Positions 1 through 6,775 of a DNA stretch of 13,660 bases are shown here, one piece after another; the stretch's first letter is position 1, and every line of letters begins with the position of its first letter. The stretch is from Actinomycetota bacterium (GTDB lineage: Bacteria > Actinomycetota > Actinomycetes > Nanopelagicales > Nanopelagicaceae). The notes below the pieces were generated by a model, which made no database searches, was not told the DNA's origin, and saw only the letters and a program-made list of their open reading frames with translations. The translations under genes and the position numbers were made by a program. The stretch spans positions 1-13,660 of the forward strand of contig CANNDP010000020.1 in the NCBI GenBank assembly GCA_947503395.1, read 5' to 3'.

Positions 1-122
1 AGTGAGATCAGGGCAATTTCAGCAGCGACAAAGAGCGCCCCAAGGGCGATAAAAAAGGCTACGACCGAGATATCTAGAGCAAGGTCTTGAAGGGTAAAAG
101 GGTTAGCACCACCAGGGTCCAT
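1..122 (-). CDS. CNNM/DUF21 (hemolysin C/CorC-type) membrane protein, N-terminal fragment
   Basis: Partial gene that runs off the left edge of the window; only the first 40 codons are present. Reading the minus strand from an ATG at 122, the peptide starts MDPGGANPFT and continues through a short polar stretch into a hydrophobic segment ending FVAAEIALIS (about residues 20-40). A first helix followed by an (S/A)-E-x-A-L-x-S motif is characteristic of the DUF21 transmembrane domain of CNNM/CorC/hemolysin C-like proteins. These are integral membrane proteins, usually with cytoplasmic CBS domains, implicated in Mg2+ or Co2+ transport. The CBS part would lie outside the window. An in-frame TAG upstream (codon at about 144-146) and the absence of other start codons between it and the ATG fix the start. 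No clear ribosome binding site precedes it; a TACCCT hexamer 9 bases upstream suggests a very short or absent leader. Family call from the motif only; ion and function not determined. Confidence 0.6.
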   Translation of the reverse strand, partial: MDPGGANPFTLQDLALDISVVAFFIALGALFVAAEIALIS

Positions 123-130
123 TAGGGCTC

Positions 131-146
131 TAGGGTATAAGACCTA
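131..146. promoter_or_regulatory. Putative divergent promoter core between the CNNM gene and msiK
   Basis: This short AT-containing patch sits at the left end of an otherwise GC-rich intergenic region. On the plus strand TATAAG (136-141) resembles a -10 hexamer that would start an msiK transcript near 148, giving a leader of about 145 bases. On the minus strand TACCCT (132-137) fits the TANNNT pattern and would start transcription 2-3 bases before the CNNM ATG. The patch is flanked by inverted TAGG (131-134) and CCTA (143-146). No convincing -35 boxes are seen. Assignment rests on hexamer matches alone. Confidence 0.3.
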
Positions 147-292
147 CCGCCTTCGAGGCTAAATAACGCCTGGCTACCCCTTTCCCCACGCTCAACTCGG
201 CGCTACCCTTCGCCCAGCCACGAAAGTGGACTTGCTTCATCCAACGGATCGTCGGGCACGTACCTGCCCGGAGAAGGAAGAGAGAAAAAGAA
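147..292 (+). promoter_or_regulatory. GC-rich structured 5' leader of msiK; candidate msiK-type RNA
   Basis: The intergenic region upstream of msiK is about 60% GC from 141 to 270 by hand count, whereas flanking coding DNA is near 42%. In an AT-leaning compact genome this is typical of structured RNA. Short helices can be drawn on the plus strand: GCCT/AGGC (149-159); CCAC closed by a GAAA tetraloop and GTGG (218-229); ATCC/GGAT (239-249); and CGGGCA/TGCCCG with a six-base loop (253-270). The last hairpin sits directly before the purine-rich ribosome-binding tract GAGAAGGAAG (271-280), so it could affect translation. Actinobacterial msiK genes are known to carry a conserved leader called the msiK RNA motif. 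I infer that this may be it from gene identity and position, but cannot match its consensus from memory. The heptamer GCTACCC occurs twice (173-179, 202-208). Other promoters or operators could also lie here. Confidence 0.4.
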
Positions 293-1375
293 ATGGCATC
301 AGTTGTATTTAAAGATGCATCACGCATCTATCCTGGAACTACAGCTCCTGCAGTCGATAAATTAAATCTCACCGTCAATGATGGTGAGTTTTTGGTTTTA
401 GTAGGACCTTCAGGATGTGGAAAGTCAACATCACTTCGAATGCTTGCCGGATTAGAAGAAATTGATAACGGCGCAATTTATATCGGAGATCGGGAAGTAA
501 CAAATGTCGCTCCTAAAGACCGCGATATCGCAATGGTCTTCCAGTCATATGCGCTCTATCCCCATATGACAGTTGCTGAAAATATGGGCTTTGCTCTTAA
601 AATTGCTGGCGTTGCTAAAGAAGAACGTGAACGCCGCGTTTTAGATGCAGCAAAACTATTAGATCTTGAACCATATCTAGAGCGTAAGCCAAAGGCGCTA
701 TCAGGTGGTCAGCGTCAGAGAGTTGCTATGGGTCGCGCCATTGTTCGCGAACCTCAGGTCTTCTTAATGGATGAACCTCTTTCAAACTTAGATGCAAAAC
801 TTCGTGTTGCAACTCGTACCCAGATCGCAGCGCTACAGCGCCGCCTTGGAATTACAACTGTTTATGTCACACATGACCAGGTAGAGGCTATGACCATGGG
901 TGATCGCGTAGCAGTTCTTAAAGATGGACTCTTGCAGCAAGTAGATACACCAAGAAATCTCTATGACAACCCAGCAAATGCTTTCGTTGCAGGCTTTATT
1001 GGCTCACCTGCTATGAACCTCCTAACGGTTCCAGTATCTGGCGGTAAGGCAAAGCTTGGAAACCTAGATGTAGATGTTCCATCATCTGCAGGCGCTTCAG
1101 TCACTGTTGGTATCCGCCCAGAGGGATTTACCTCATCAAGCAAGGGCTTCGATGTTGTTGTTGAAGTCGTTGAAGAGTTAGGCGCAGATGCCTTCGTCTA
1201 TGGCAAGCCAGCTGATCCAAGTGTGAAGTTTGCTAACGCTAGCGATGAAGGAGCCCAAATAATTCTTCGTTGGGACCCTAAGAATCCTCCAAAGCCAGGA
1301 CAAACTGTCACCGTTACAGCTAAGGCTGAGGCTGTCCATCTATTTAGCACTGCAGATGGCAAGCGTATTAAGTAG
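293..1375 (+). CDS. msiK: MsiK/UgpC/MalK-type ATP-binding subunit of sugar ABC importers
   Basis: 360-residue ATPase of the carbohydrate-uptake ABC class, a usual length for MalK/UgpC/MsiK. It should act as a dimer on the inner face of the membrane, hydrolysing ATP to drive solute uptake through partner permeases. All nucleotide-binding parts are visible: Walker A GPSGCGKST (38-46), Q-loop glutamine in FQSY (84), signature LSGGQ (136-140), Walker B ending MDEP (159-162), D-loop SNLD (164-167) and H-loop His194. A C-terminal TOBE/MalK-type regulatory domain follows from about 236, including the typical GIRPE motif (273-277). The ATG is preceded by a purine-rich tract with AGAAGGA about 14 bases upstream. 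No permease or binding-protein gene is beside it: a divergent CNNM gene lies upstream and a terminator lies just downstream, so it is probably a single-gene transcript. That fits MsiK, which serves several sugar importers. Substrates cannot be read from the sequence; UgpC is the alternative name used by annotation pipelines. Confidence 0.88.
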   Translation: MASVVFKDASRIYPGTTAPAVDKLNLTVNDGEFLVLVGPSGCGKSTSLRMLAGLEEIDNGAIYIGDREVTNVAPKDRDIAMVFQSYALYPHMTVAENMGFALKIAGVAKEERERRVLDAAKLLDLEPYLERKPKALSGGQRQRVAMGRAIVREPQVFLMDEPLSNLDAKLRVATRTQIAALQRRLGITTVYVTHDQVEAMTMGDRVAVLKDGLLQQVDTPRNLYDNPANAFVAGFIGSPAMNLLTVPVSGGKAKLGNLDVDVPSSAGASVTVGIRPEGFTSSSKGFDVVVEVVEELGADAFVYGKPADPSVKFANASDEGAQIILRWDPKNPPKPGQTVTVTAKAEAVHLFSTADGKRIK

Positions 1376-1387
1376 TTAAAACGCATT

Positions 1388-1417
1388 AAAAAAGCCCCCA
1401 TAATCGGGGGCTTTTTT
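1388..1417. terminator. Bidirectional intrinsic terminator between msiK and icd
   Basis: A perfect 12-base-pair inverted repeat, six A then GCCCCC (1388-1399), loop ATAATC (1400-1405), GGGGGC then six T (1406-1417). It has a GC-rich stem followed by a T run on both strands. It lies 12 bases after the msiK stop codon and 15 bases after the icd stop codon on the opposite strand, so it can end both convergent transcripts. It is the only strong terminator-like hairpin I found in the window. Confidence 0.93.
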
Positions 1418-1432
1418 ATTTCCTAATTTTTC

Positions 1433-2647
1433 TTACTTCATTTCCTTCTGCAGATTCTCATCAATTGCTGCAAGGAACTCTTGAGTGTTTAACCAAGGAG
1501 CATCACTACTAATCAAAAGTGCAAGATCTTTAGTCATCTTTCCACTCTCAACTGTTTCAATACAGACTCTCTCAAGTGAACTAGCAAACTTGCCTAGCTC
1601 TGGAGTGTTATCAAGCTTTGCACGGTGTTGTAGCCCTTGAGTCCAAGCAAAGATTGATGCAATTGGATTGGTTGAGGTTGGCTTGCCAACTTGATGATCG
1701 CGGTAATGACGAGTAACTGTTCCATGGGCAGCCTCTGCCTCCACAGTTCTGCCATCTGGCGACATAAGAACTGATGTCATAAGGCCAAGTGAGCCATAGC
1801 CTTGCGCCACGGTATCTGACTGAACATCGCCGTCATAGTTCTTACAAGCCCAGATATAGCCACCTTCCCAGCGAAGAGAGGTTGCCACCATGTCATCAAT
1901 TAGACGATGGTCATATTCCAGTTTCAATTTCTCAAACTCTGCCTTAAACTCTTTTTCAAAAACTTCAGCAAAGATATCTTTGAATCGTCCGTCATAGGCT
2001 TTTAAAATAGTGTTCTTGGTCGAGAGATAAACTGGATATTTTCGAGCGATTCCATAATTAAATGAAGCTCTAGCAAAATCACGAATTGAATCATCAAGGT
2101 TATACATCGCCATAGCAACACCAGATGATGGGAAATCAAAAACATTGAACTCCATTGGAGCAGAGCCATCCTCTGGCGTGAAAGTTACAGTGAGTTTTCC
2201 AGGACCTGGAACTCTAAAATCTGTTGCGCGGTATTGATCTCCATAGGCGTGACGGCCAATAACAATTGGTTTGCTCCAATGCGGAACAAGCCTTGGGACA
2301 TTCTTAATAATAATTGGCTCACGGAAAATAACTCCACCTAGAATATTTCGAATTGTTCCATTAGGGGATTTCCACATTTTCTTTAGCGAGAACTCTTTTA
2401 CTCTCGCCTCATCCGGGGTGATGGTGGCGCACTTAACGCCAACTCCATGCCTCTGGATGGCTTTAGCGCTATCAATTGTTACCTGATCATCTGTGGCATC
2501 GCGGTGCTGAATACCTAGATCGTAATATTCCAAATTGATATCAAGATAAGGCAAAATCAACTGCTTCTTAATAAAGTCCCAGATGATTCGAGTCATCTCA
2601 TCGCCATCAAGCTCAACGACGCTGCCTTGCACCTTTATCTTGCTCAT
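1433..2647 (-). CDS. icd: NADP-dependent isocitrate dehydrogenase (homodimeric, eukaryote-like type)
   Basis: 404-residue enzyme converting isocitrate to 2-oxoglutarate with CO2 release and NADPH formation in the TCA cycle. It aligns by eye with human IDH1-type enzymes rather than the E. coli Icd type. Substrate-loop KSPNGTIRN lies at 93-101, and the isocitrate-binding arginine of GRHAYGDQYRATD is Arg132, the same number as in IDH1. The catalytic lysine is Lys211 and metal-binding aspartates are at Asp251/Asp252 and in DGDVQSD (272-278). NADP selectivity is indicated by HGTVTRH (308-314) with Arg313-His314, followed by TSTNPIASIFAW (324-335). The ATG start gives a full-length N-terminus. A GAGAGG purine tract lies about 11 bases upstream. 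The gene follows mdh with a 32-base gap and ends at the bidirectional terminator, so it is probably the last gene of a folD–DUF3017–mdh–icd transcript. Confidence 0.95.
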   Translation of the reverse strand: MSKIKVQGSVVELDGDEMTRIIWDFIKKQLILPYLDINLEYYDLGIQHRDATDDQVTIDSAKAIQRHGVGVKCATITPDEARVKEFSLKKMWKSPNGTIRNILGGVIFREPIIIKNVPRLVPHWSKPIVIGRHAYGDQYRATDFRVPGPGKLTVTFTPEDGSAPMEFNVFDFPSSGVAMAMYNLDDSIRDFARASFNYGIARKYPVYLSTKNTILKAYDGRFKDIFAEVFEKEFKAEFEKLKLEYDHRLIDDMVATSLRWEGGYIWACKNYDGDVQSDTVAQGYGSLGLMTSVLMSPDGRTVEAEAAHGTVTRHYRDHQVGKPTSTNPIASIFAWTQGLQHRAKLDNTPELGKFASSLERVCIETVESGKMTKDLALLISSDAPWLNTQEFLAAIDENLQKEMK

Positions 2648-2679
2648 CTATCTATCTGCCTCTCTTGATGTTTAGGTGT

Positions 2680-3636
2680 TTATAGATCTTTTACATCTGC
2701 TTGCTTGGCGCGCACTGCTTCAGCAGCCACTTTGAGCTCGGCTAATTCAGTCGCAGTTAAATCACTTTCGACAACTTTAGTAATTCCAGCTCTACCGATT
2801 TGGGCTTCAACTCCTAGATAAACCCCAGTAATTGAGTACTGGCCATCAACCCAAGCGCATACTGGCATTACCTCACCTGAATCCTGGATAACTGCCTTTG
2901 CCATACGAGCAGCTGCAGCTGATGGCGCGTAGTAAGCAGAGCCCGTCTTTAAGAGGGCGACAACTTCTGCCCCGCCATTTCTAGTCCGTGTCACTAGCTC
3001 TTGAATTTCAGCATCGCTTAACTTTGTAGATAGCGCAGCGCCATCTACTGTGCAGCGAGATGGAATTGGAACCATAGTCTCTCCATGGCTTCCTAGAGTT
3101 AAAGTCTTTACCGATGCAACTGGCACATTGAGTTTTTCTGCCACAAAGTGAGTAAAGCGAGCAGTATCAAGCATTCCTGCTTGCCCCATAACTCTTTGAT
3201 AAGGAAACTTAGTAGCAATTTGCGCAAGAGCTGTCATCTCATCTAGTGGATTAGAAACAACAATGACGACGGCATTTGGTGAGTGCTTAGCAATATTTTC
3301 TGCAACTCCTCGAACGATTCCTGCATTAACACCAATTAGATCCATTCGAGACATTCCAGGTTTTCTAGGAAGTCCTGCAGTAATAATTACTACATCAGAT
3401 CCTGCAGTTGCTTCATATCCTTTGCCGTCAGCAGTAGTTGTTGCTCCAATAACTCTGCTTTCAAAGCCTTCAATGGATCGTGATTGATTAATATCAAGGG
3501 CAAGACCTTCGGGTTTTCCATCCAAAATATCTGTTAAAACGACGCTTTCAAAGATGTCATATTCAGCAAGACGTAGCGCTGTGGTTGAACCATAGAAACC
3601 AGCTCCGACTACCGTTACTTTTCCAGATCTACTCAT
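2680..3636 (-). CDS. mdh: Malate dehydrogenase (NAD-dependent, LDH-like type)
   Basis: 318-residue enzyme that interconverts malate and oxaloacetate using NAD, in the cytoplasm. The Rossmann glycine motif is GAGFYG (11-16) and Asp36, at the end of the second strand (VVLTD), is the usual NAD-selecting acid. The substrate loop contains PRKPGMSR (90-97); Arg91 marks malate rather than lactate dehydrogenase, and Arg97 is the second substrate arginine. The catalytic pair is Asp157 (GMLDTAR) and His184 (TLGSHGETMVP), with Arg160 completing the substrate site. Length is normal for the LDH-like MDH group. The gene starts 17 bases after the DUF3017 stop codon, and AGAAGGTAGG in that gap is a plausible ribosome binding site. 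Nothing is missing or truncated. Co-transcription with folD upstream and icd downstream is inferred from spacing. Confidence 0.95.
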   Translation of the reverse strand: MSRSGKVTVVGAGFYGSTTALRLAEYDIFESVVLTDILDGKPEGLALDINQSRSIEGFESRVIGATTTADGKGYEATAGSDVVIITAGLPRKPGMSRMDLIGVNAGIVRGVAENIAKHSPNAVVIVVSNPLDEMTALAQIATKFPYQRVMGQAGMLDTARFTHFVAEKLNVPVASVKTLTLGSHGETMVPIPSRCTVDGAALSTKLSDAEIQELVTRTRNGGAEVVALLKTGSAYYAPSAAAARMAKAVIQDSGEVMPVCAWVDGQYSITGVYLGVEAQIGRAGITKVVESDLTATELAELKVAAEAVRAKQADVKDL

Positions 3637-3653
3637 GGCGCGAAACCTACCTT

Positions 3654-3866
3654 CTATCCTCTAGGAAGCGCCAATGCGATGGCAATTAGCGCGATAACCA
3701 GTGCGATAGGAATCACTTTCGCAATTGGGCGCATTGATCTGATATCCGGGCTTAGAAAGAGAACGAAGCCAGCGGCAATAATTAGCGCTCCGATACGCAC
3801 TGAAAGCAGCGCTCCAGTTAATACCCCAGAGAGAGCCAGGGCATAGGAAATTTGCTTGATATTCAC
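3654..3866 (-). CDS. DUF3017-like small membrane protein
   Basis: 70-residue, very hydrophobic protein. Three membrane-spanning segments are visible at about 5-21, 22-39 and 49-67, with a short polar loop (SPDIRSMRP) between the second and third. Actinobacteria commonly carry a small three-helix protein of the DUF3017 family between folD and mdh, and position plus topology support that assignment; many members are somewhat longer at the N-terminus. The start is GTG at 3866; AAGGA inside the last folD codons lies about 11 bases upstream and could serve as its ribosome binding site. The gap to folD is 7 bases, implying translational or at least transcriptional linkage. Molecular function is unknown, and nothing in the sequence suggests an enzyme or transporter active site. 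Confidence 0.75.
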   Translation of the reverse strand: MNIKQISYALALSGVLTGALLSVRIGALIIAAGFVLFLSPDIRSMRPIAKVIPIALVIALIAIALALPRG

Positions 3867-3873
3867 CTTGGCT

Positions 3874-4710
3874 TTAATCCTTATGTAGCGCTAATAGATT
3901 AGACAATAACATCGCCCTTGTCATTGGCCCTACCCCACCTGGCATTGGAGCAAATGCGCTCGCAACTTTCATCACATCAGGATCAATATCTCCCACTAAA
4001 CCTTCTGAAGTTCTAGTAATTCCCACATCAATTGCAACAACGCCTTCTTTAACCATATCTGCGGTAAGAAAGTGCGCCTTTCCAAGTGCAGCAATAACAA
4101 CATCGGCTCGCTTAGTGTGAGACTTGATATCACTACTCTTGCTATGAACAATTGTTACGGTGGCATCGATACCTTTGCTCGAAAGCAAAAGACTTAACGG
4201 TCTTCCAACAGTTGTGCCTCGACCAATAATTACTACCTCTTGACCGCTTAGAGAAATTTCATTTCGATTAAGAAGTTCAACAATGGCTTTGGGTGTGCAA
4301 GGAATTATCCCGCCTTGAGAAAGAACTAACTTGCCTAGGTTTATTGGGTGAAGTCCATCAGCATCTTTATCTGGATCAATCGCACTTAAAACTTTATTTG
4401 TATCAATATGAGCTGGAAGTGGAAGTTGAACAATGAAACCAGAGCAATCTCTAGAGCTATTTAGATTATCTATTTCGTTTAATAACTCTGCTTGGCTAAC
4501 AGTTTGTGGCAGCTCAATTCGTATTGAGTTAATACCTACTTGGCTGCAATCTCTATGTTTTCCATCTACATAGGAGCGTGAACCAGGATCTTCTCCAACT
4601 AATACTGTTGCTAAACCAGGCCTATTTTTTAGCTTTGCTACTTTCTGAGCAACCTCTTGCCTAATAGCTTTGGCCGCTGCAACGCCATCTAATACTTTTG
4701 CTTGGGCCAT
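3874..4710 (-). CDS. folD: Bifunctional methylenetetrahydrofolate dehydrogenase/methenyltetrahydrofolate cyclohydrolase
   Basis: 278-residue cytoplasmic enzyme that oxidises 5,10-methylene-THF and hydrolyses methenyl-THF to 10-formyl-THF, the formyl donor for purine synthesis and initiator tRNA. The active-site Tyr47 and Lys51 are in SYVDGK (46-51), QLPLP is at 95-99, and the DKDADGLHP signature is at 114-122. PCTPKA (137-142) precedes the Rossmann motif GRGTTVGRP (163-171), a variant usual in Actinobacteria. The C-terminal PGGVGPMTRAMLLSN motif is intact. The ATG has no clear ribosome binding site; instead TAGAAT sits six bases upstream, suggesting a leaderless transcript. The gene lies where purN and purH usually precede folD in this gene order, but here the DUF6350 gene is the direct upstream neighbour, 29 bases away. 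Confidence 0.95.
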   Translation of the reverse strand: MAQAKVLDGVAAAKAIRQEVAQKVAKLKNRPGLATVLVGEDPGSRSYVDGKHRDCSQVGINSIRIELPQTVSQAELLNEIDNLNSSRDCSGFIVQLPLPAHIDTNKVLSAIDPDKDADGLHPINLGKLVLSQGGIIPCTPKAIVELLNRNEISLSGQEVVIIGRGTTVGRPLSLLLSSKGIDATVTIVHSKSSDIKSHTKRADVVIAALGKAHFLTADMVKEGVVAIDVGITRTSEGLVGDIDPDVMKVASAFAPMPGGVGPMTRAMLLSNLLALHKD

Positions 4711-4716
4711 AGGCCT

Positions 4717-4722
4717 ATTCTA
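4717..4722 (-). promoter_or_regulatory. Putative -10 box for a leaderless folD transcript
   Basis: On the minus strand TAGAAT, matching the actinobacterial TANNNT -10 pattern, is separated from the folD ATG by only six bases. That would place the transcription start at or next to the ATG. No ribosome binding site is seen, which agrees with a leaderless message. No -35 box is recognisable in the end of the DUF6350 gene. Folate and TCA genes downstream (DUF3017, mdh, icd) could all be driven from here. Confidence 0.42.
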
Positions 4723-4739
4723 GTTCGAAAGAAGTAGCG

Positions 4740-5879
4740 CTATTTCGCAGCCCTAAAGTTGCGCACCTTCGAAATAACTACTGGCGTATATAGAAATATT
4801 GCCACTCCTAGGCCAATTTCAAGGCTCAGAGCTAGGGGCATTAAATACCAATGGGGGCCCACTGATTCAAGATTTGGCGACAAGAGCTCGCCACTTGATG
4901 CCCGAGCAATAAACAAAGTTAGCCCAGCAACAAAGCCAAGAAGGGACAGAAAAAATCTACGTAGCTCAACCTGGTCTTGATATTTACTCACTCCATATTT
5001 GCCCAGGACAATTCCTAGTCCAACAATAAATGATGCCAGTAATATAAATAACGGCTGGGCACCCACCGGTAATCCACCAAGTAGTGAGATTGCTGGAATT
5101 TCATCAAGGCGGTGAACAAAAGGATTTAACCAAGTTCCATTGCCTATTACTACTCCACTTCCAGCAATGTAGCTAAGAGTTGAGATAAAGAAGTTTGGCA
5201 AGTAAAGAATTTGAATAAATAAGAATGCCAACCCACCAAAGAGACCAGGCTCAATAACTCTTGTTAAGTCAAGTACGGTATCAAAGTGCCAGATGAGCGA
5301 GAAGCTAAAAACTAATCCAGCAAATCCAATTAGAGCCAATAAAAGAAGTGTTGCTAATTTAAGAGCGCGCTGCCAGGGAAATTGAATACCGTGATCAGGA
5401 AGAAGATTGCTTGCAATAAATCCTGAAATTGCTGAAACAATAAAAAGAATTGGAAAGACCATATAGAAGGGCGCCTTTACTGTGCTTCCAAGCGAGGCAA
5501 GTGAAAGCAGAGTTCCTAAAAGACTATAAGCAAAGGAAAGGGCCAATATTTGAGCTCTCTTATCACTTGATCTATTTGTGCCAAGCCTTTCGCTCATTCG
5601 GAGCAAGGAATTTTTAATCACAAGAAATGGAATTATCAAAGCTCCGATTGGAAAGAAAGTTAAGCGACCAGAGATAGTTTCATTTGAAAGTGATAGATCC
5701 AGAGGAATGTGATGGGCAATAAGAAAAAACCAGATTGCAGCGCGCATTGGATCTGCAGTATTTCCAGTAGAACTGCCAGCTGTTGCCCAGGTAATAAGTG
5801 AGATAAAGGCCAGCGGAAGAAGAATTAAAGTTATGCCTCTAATGCCTTGGCCGAAAGCAATTTTCAGCAGTGGCAACAT
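4740..5879 (-). CDS. DUF6350 (PerM-like) multi-pass membrane protein
   Basis: 379-residue integral membrane protein with roughly nine to eleven hydrophobic segments, for example near 14-34, 72-90, 108-130, 135-157, 169-195, 206-230, 268-292, 309-325 and 343-366. A conserved-looking region with small residues, YIAGSGVVIGNG (about 238-249) followed by PAISLLGGLPVGAQPL, matches what I know of DUF6350. Placement directly after sucCD supports this: in Mycobacterium tuberculosis the family member PerM (Rv0955), linked to cell division, lies after sucCD and before purN–purH. No catalytic motif is visible. ATG start at 5879, 14 bases after the sucD stop; AAAGAG just upstream is a weak ribosome binding site. 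A role in cell division here is inference from the family, not seen in the sequence. Confidence 0.75.
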   Translation of the reverse strand: MLPLLKIAFGQGIRGITLILLPLAFISLITWATAGSSTGNTADPMRAAIWFFLIAHHIPLDLSLSNETISGRLTFFPIGALIIPFLVIKNSLLRMSERLGTNRSSDKRAQILALSFAYSLLGTLLSLASLGSTVKAPFYMVFPILFIVSAISGFIASNLLPDHGIQFPWQRALKLATLLLLALIGFAGLVFSFSLIWHFDTVLDLTRVIEPGLFGGLAFLFIQILYLPNFFISTLSYIAGSGVVIGNGTWLNPFVHRLDEIPAISLLGGLPVGAQPLFILLASFIVGLGIVLGKYGVSKYQDQVELRRFFLSLLGFVAGLTLFIARASSGELLSPNLESVGPHWYLMPLALSLEIGLGVAIFLYTPVVISKVRNFRAAK

Positions 5880-5893
5880 CTCTTTATTCTTGC

Positions 5894-6775
5894 TTATCCT
5901 TTAAGGATTGCTCGGAGCAGTTCTGCAGTCTGACTTGGTGTCTTTCCAACTTTAACCCCAGCTGCCTCTAGCGCCACTTTCTTTGCCTCTGCTGTTCCCG
6001 AAGAGCCAGAGACGATGGCTCCAGCATGACCCATAGTTTTTCCTTCAGGTGCGGTGAAGCCTGCAACATATCCAACCACTGGCTTTGTCACATACTCTTT
6101 TATAAATGCTGCCGCTCTCTCCTCAGCATCCCCGCCAATCTCACCAATCATCACAATTGCCTTAGTCTCTGGATCATCTTGAAAAGCTCTTAAGCAATCT
6201 ATATGTGTTGTGCCAACAATTGGATCTCCACCAATTCCAACAGCAGTTGTAAAACCAATGTCTCGTAGTTCATACATCATCTGATAAGTGAGAGTTCCTG
6301 ACTTGGAAACCAGGCCAATACTTCCAGGGCCTGTGATATCAGCTGGCGTAATTCCAATATTAGATTTACCTGGGCTGATTAATCCTGGGCAATTAGGGCC
6401 GATGATTCGTGACTTGCCAACCTTGAGGCTATGAGCATAAAAACTTGCCGTGTCATGAACTGGTATTCCTTCAGTGATGACCACAATTAGAGGCAGGTGA
6501 GCATCTATTGCATCAATTACCGCGCTCTTGGCAAACTTTGGCGGCACAAAAATTACCGAGGCATCAGCGCCAGTTGCAGCAATTGCCTCTTTTACTGAAT
6601 TAAATACTGGAAGAGATTTTCCTTCAATCTCAACTACCTGCCCACCCTTACCAGGAGTTACGCCACCAACAATGTTGGTTCCACTTAAAATCATTCTTCT
6701 GGTGTGCTTACTTCCTTCAGAGCCAGTAATTCCCTGAACAATGACTTTTGTTTTCTCAGTTAGAAAAATCGCCAT
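5894..6775 (-). CDS. sucD: Succinyl-CoA synthetase alpha subunit
   Basis: 293-residue subunit that binds CoA and carries the phosphohistidine during conversion of succinyl-CoA to succinate with ATP or GTP formation. The CoA-binding Rossmann region starts near residue 10 (QGITGSEG at 14-21) and includes GVTPGKGG (38-45). Further landmarks are GPNCPG (126-131), SKSGTLTYQ (157-165) and GIGGDP (180-185). The active-site histidine is His250 in GHAGAI (249-254). Length is normal for SucD. Its ATG overlaps the sucC stop codon by one base (TAATG), a standard arrangement for translational coupling that yields equal subunit amounts. The DUF6350 gene follows after 14 bases. Confidence 0.96.
   Translation of the reverse strand: MAIFLTEKTKVIVQGITGSEGSKHTRRMILSGTNIVGGVTPGKGGQVVEIEGKSLPVFNSVKEAIAATGADASVIFVPPKFAKSAVIDAIDAHLPLIVVITEGIPVHDTASFYAHSLKVGKSRIIGPNCPGLISPGKSNIGITPADITGPGSIGLVSKSGTLTYQMMYELRDIGFTTAVGIGGDPIVGTTHIDCLRAFQDDPETKAIVMIGEIGGDAEERAAAFIKEYVTKPVVGYVAGFTAPEGKTMGHAGAIVSGSSGTAEAKKVALEAAGVKVGKTPSQTAELLRAILKG

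Noticed and set aside
141..270. Possible SRP RNA, tRNA, tmRNA or RNase P RNA in the GC-rich intergenic stretch
   Set aside because: I looked on both strands for the SRP GGAA-tetraloop core, a tRNA T-loop, the tmRNA ends and the RNase P P4 sequences and did not find them; a cis-acting leader is the better reading.
130..327. 65-codon open frame on the minus strand across the msiK leader and start
   Set aside because: It overlaps the start of msiK, has no family resemblance and coincides with the GC-rich structured region; a chance open frame.
2645..2659. Tandem GATA-like repeat just before the icd start codon
   Set aside because: Only three units of four bases overlapping the start codon; too short to call a repeat element or phase-variation tract.
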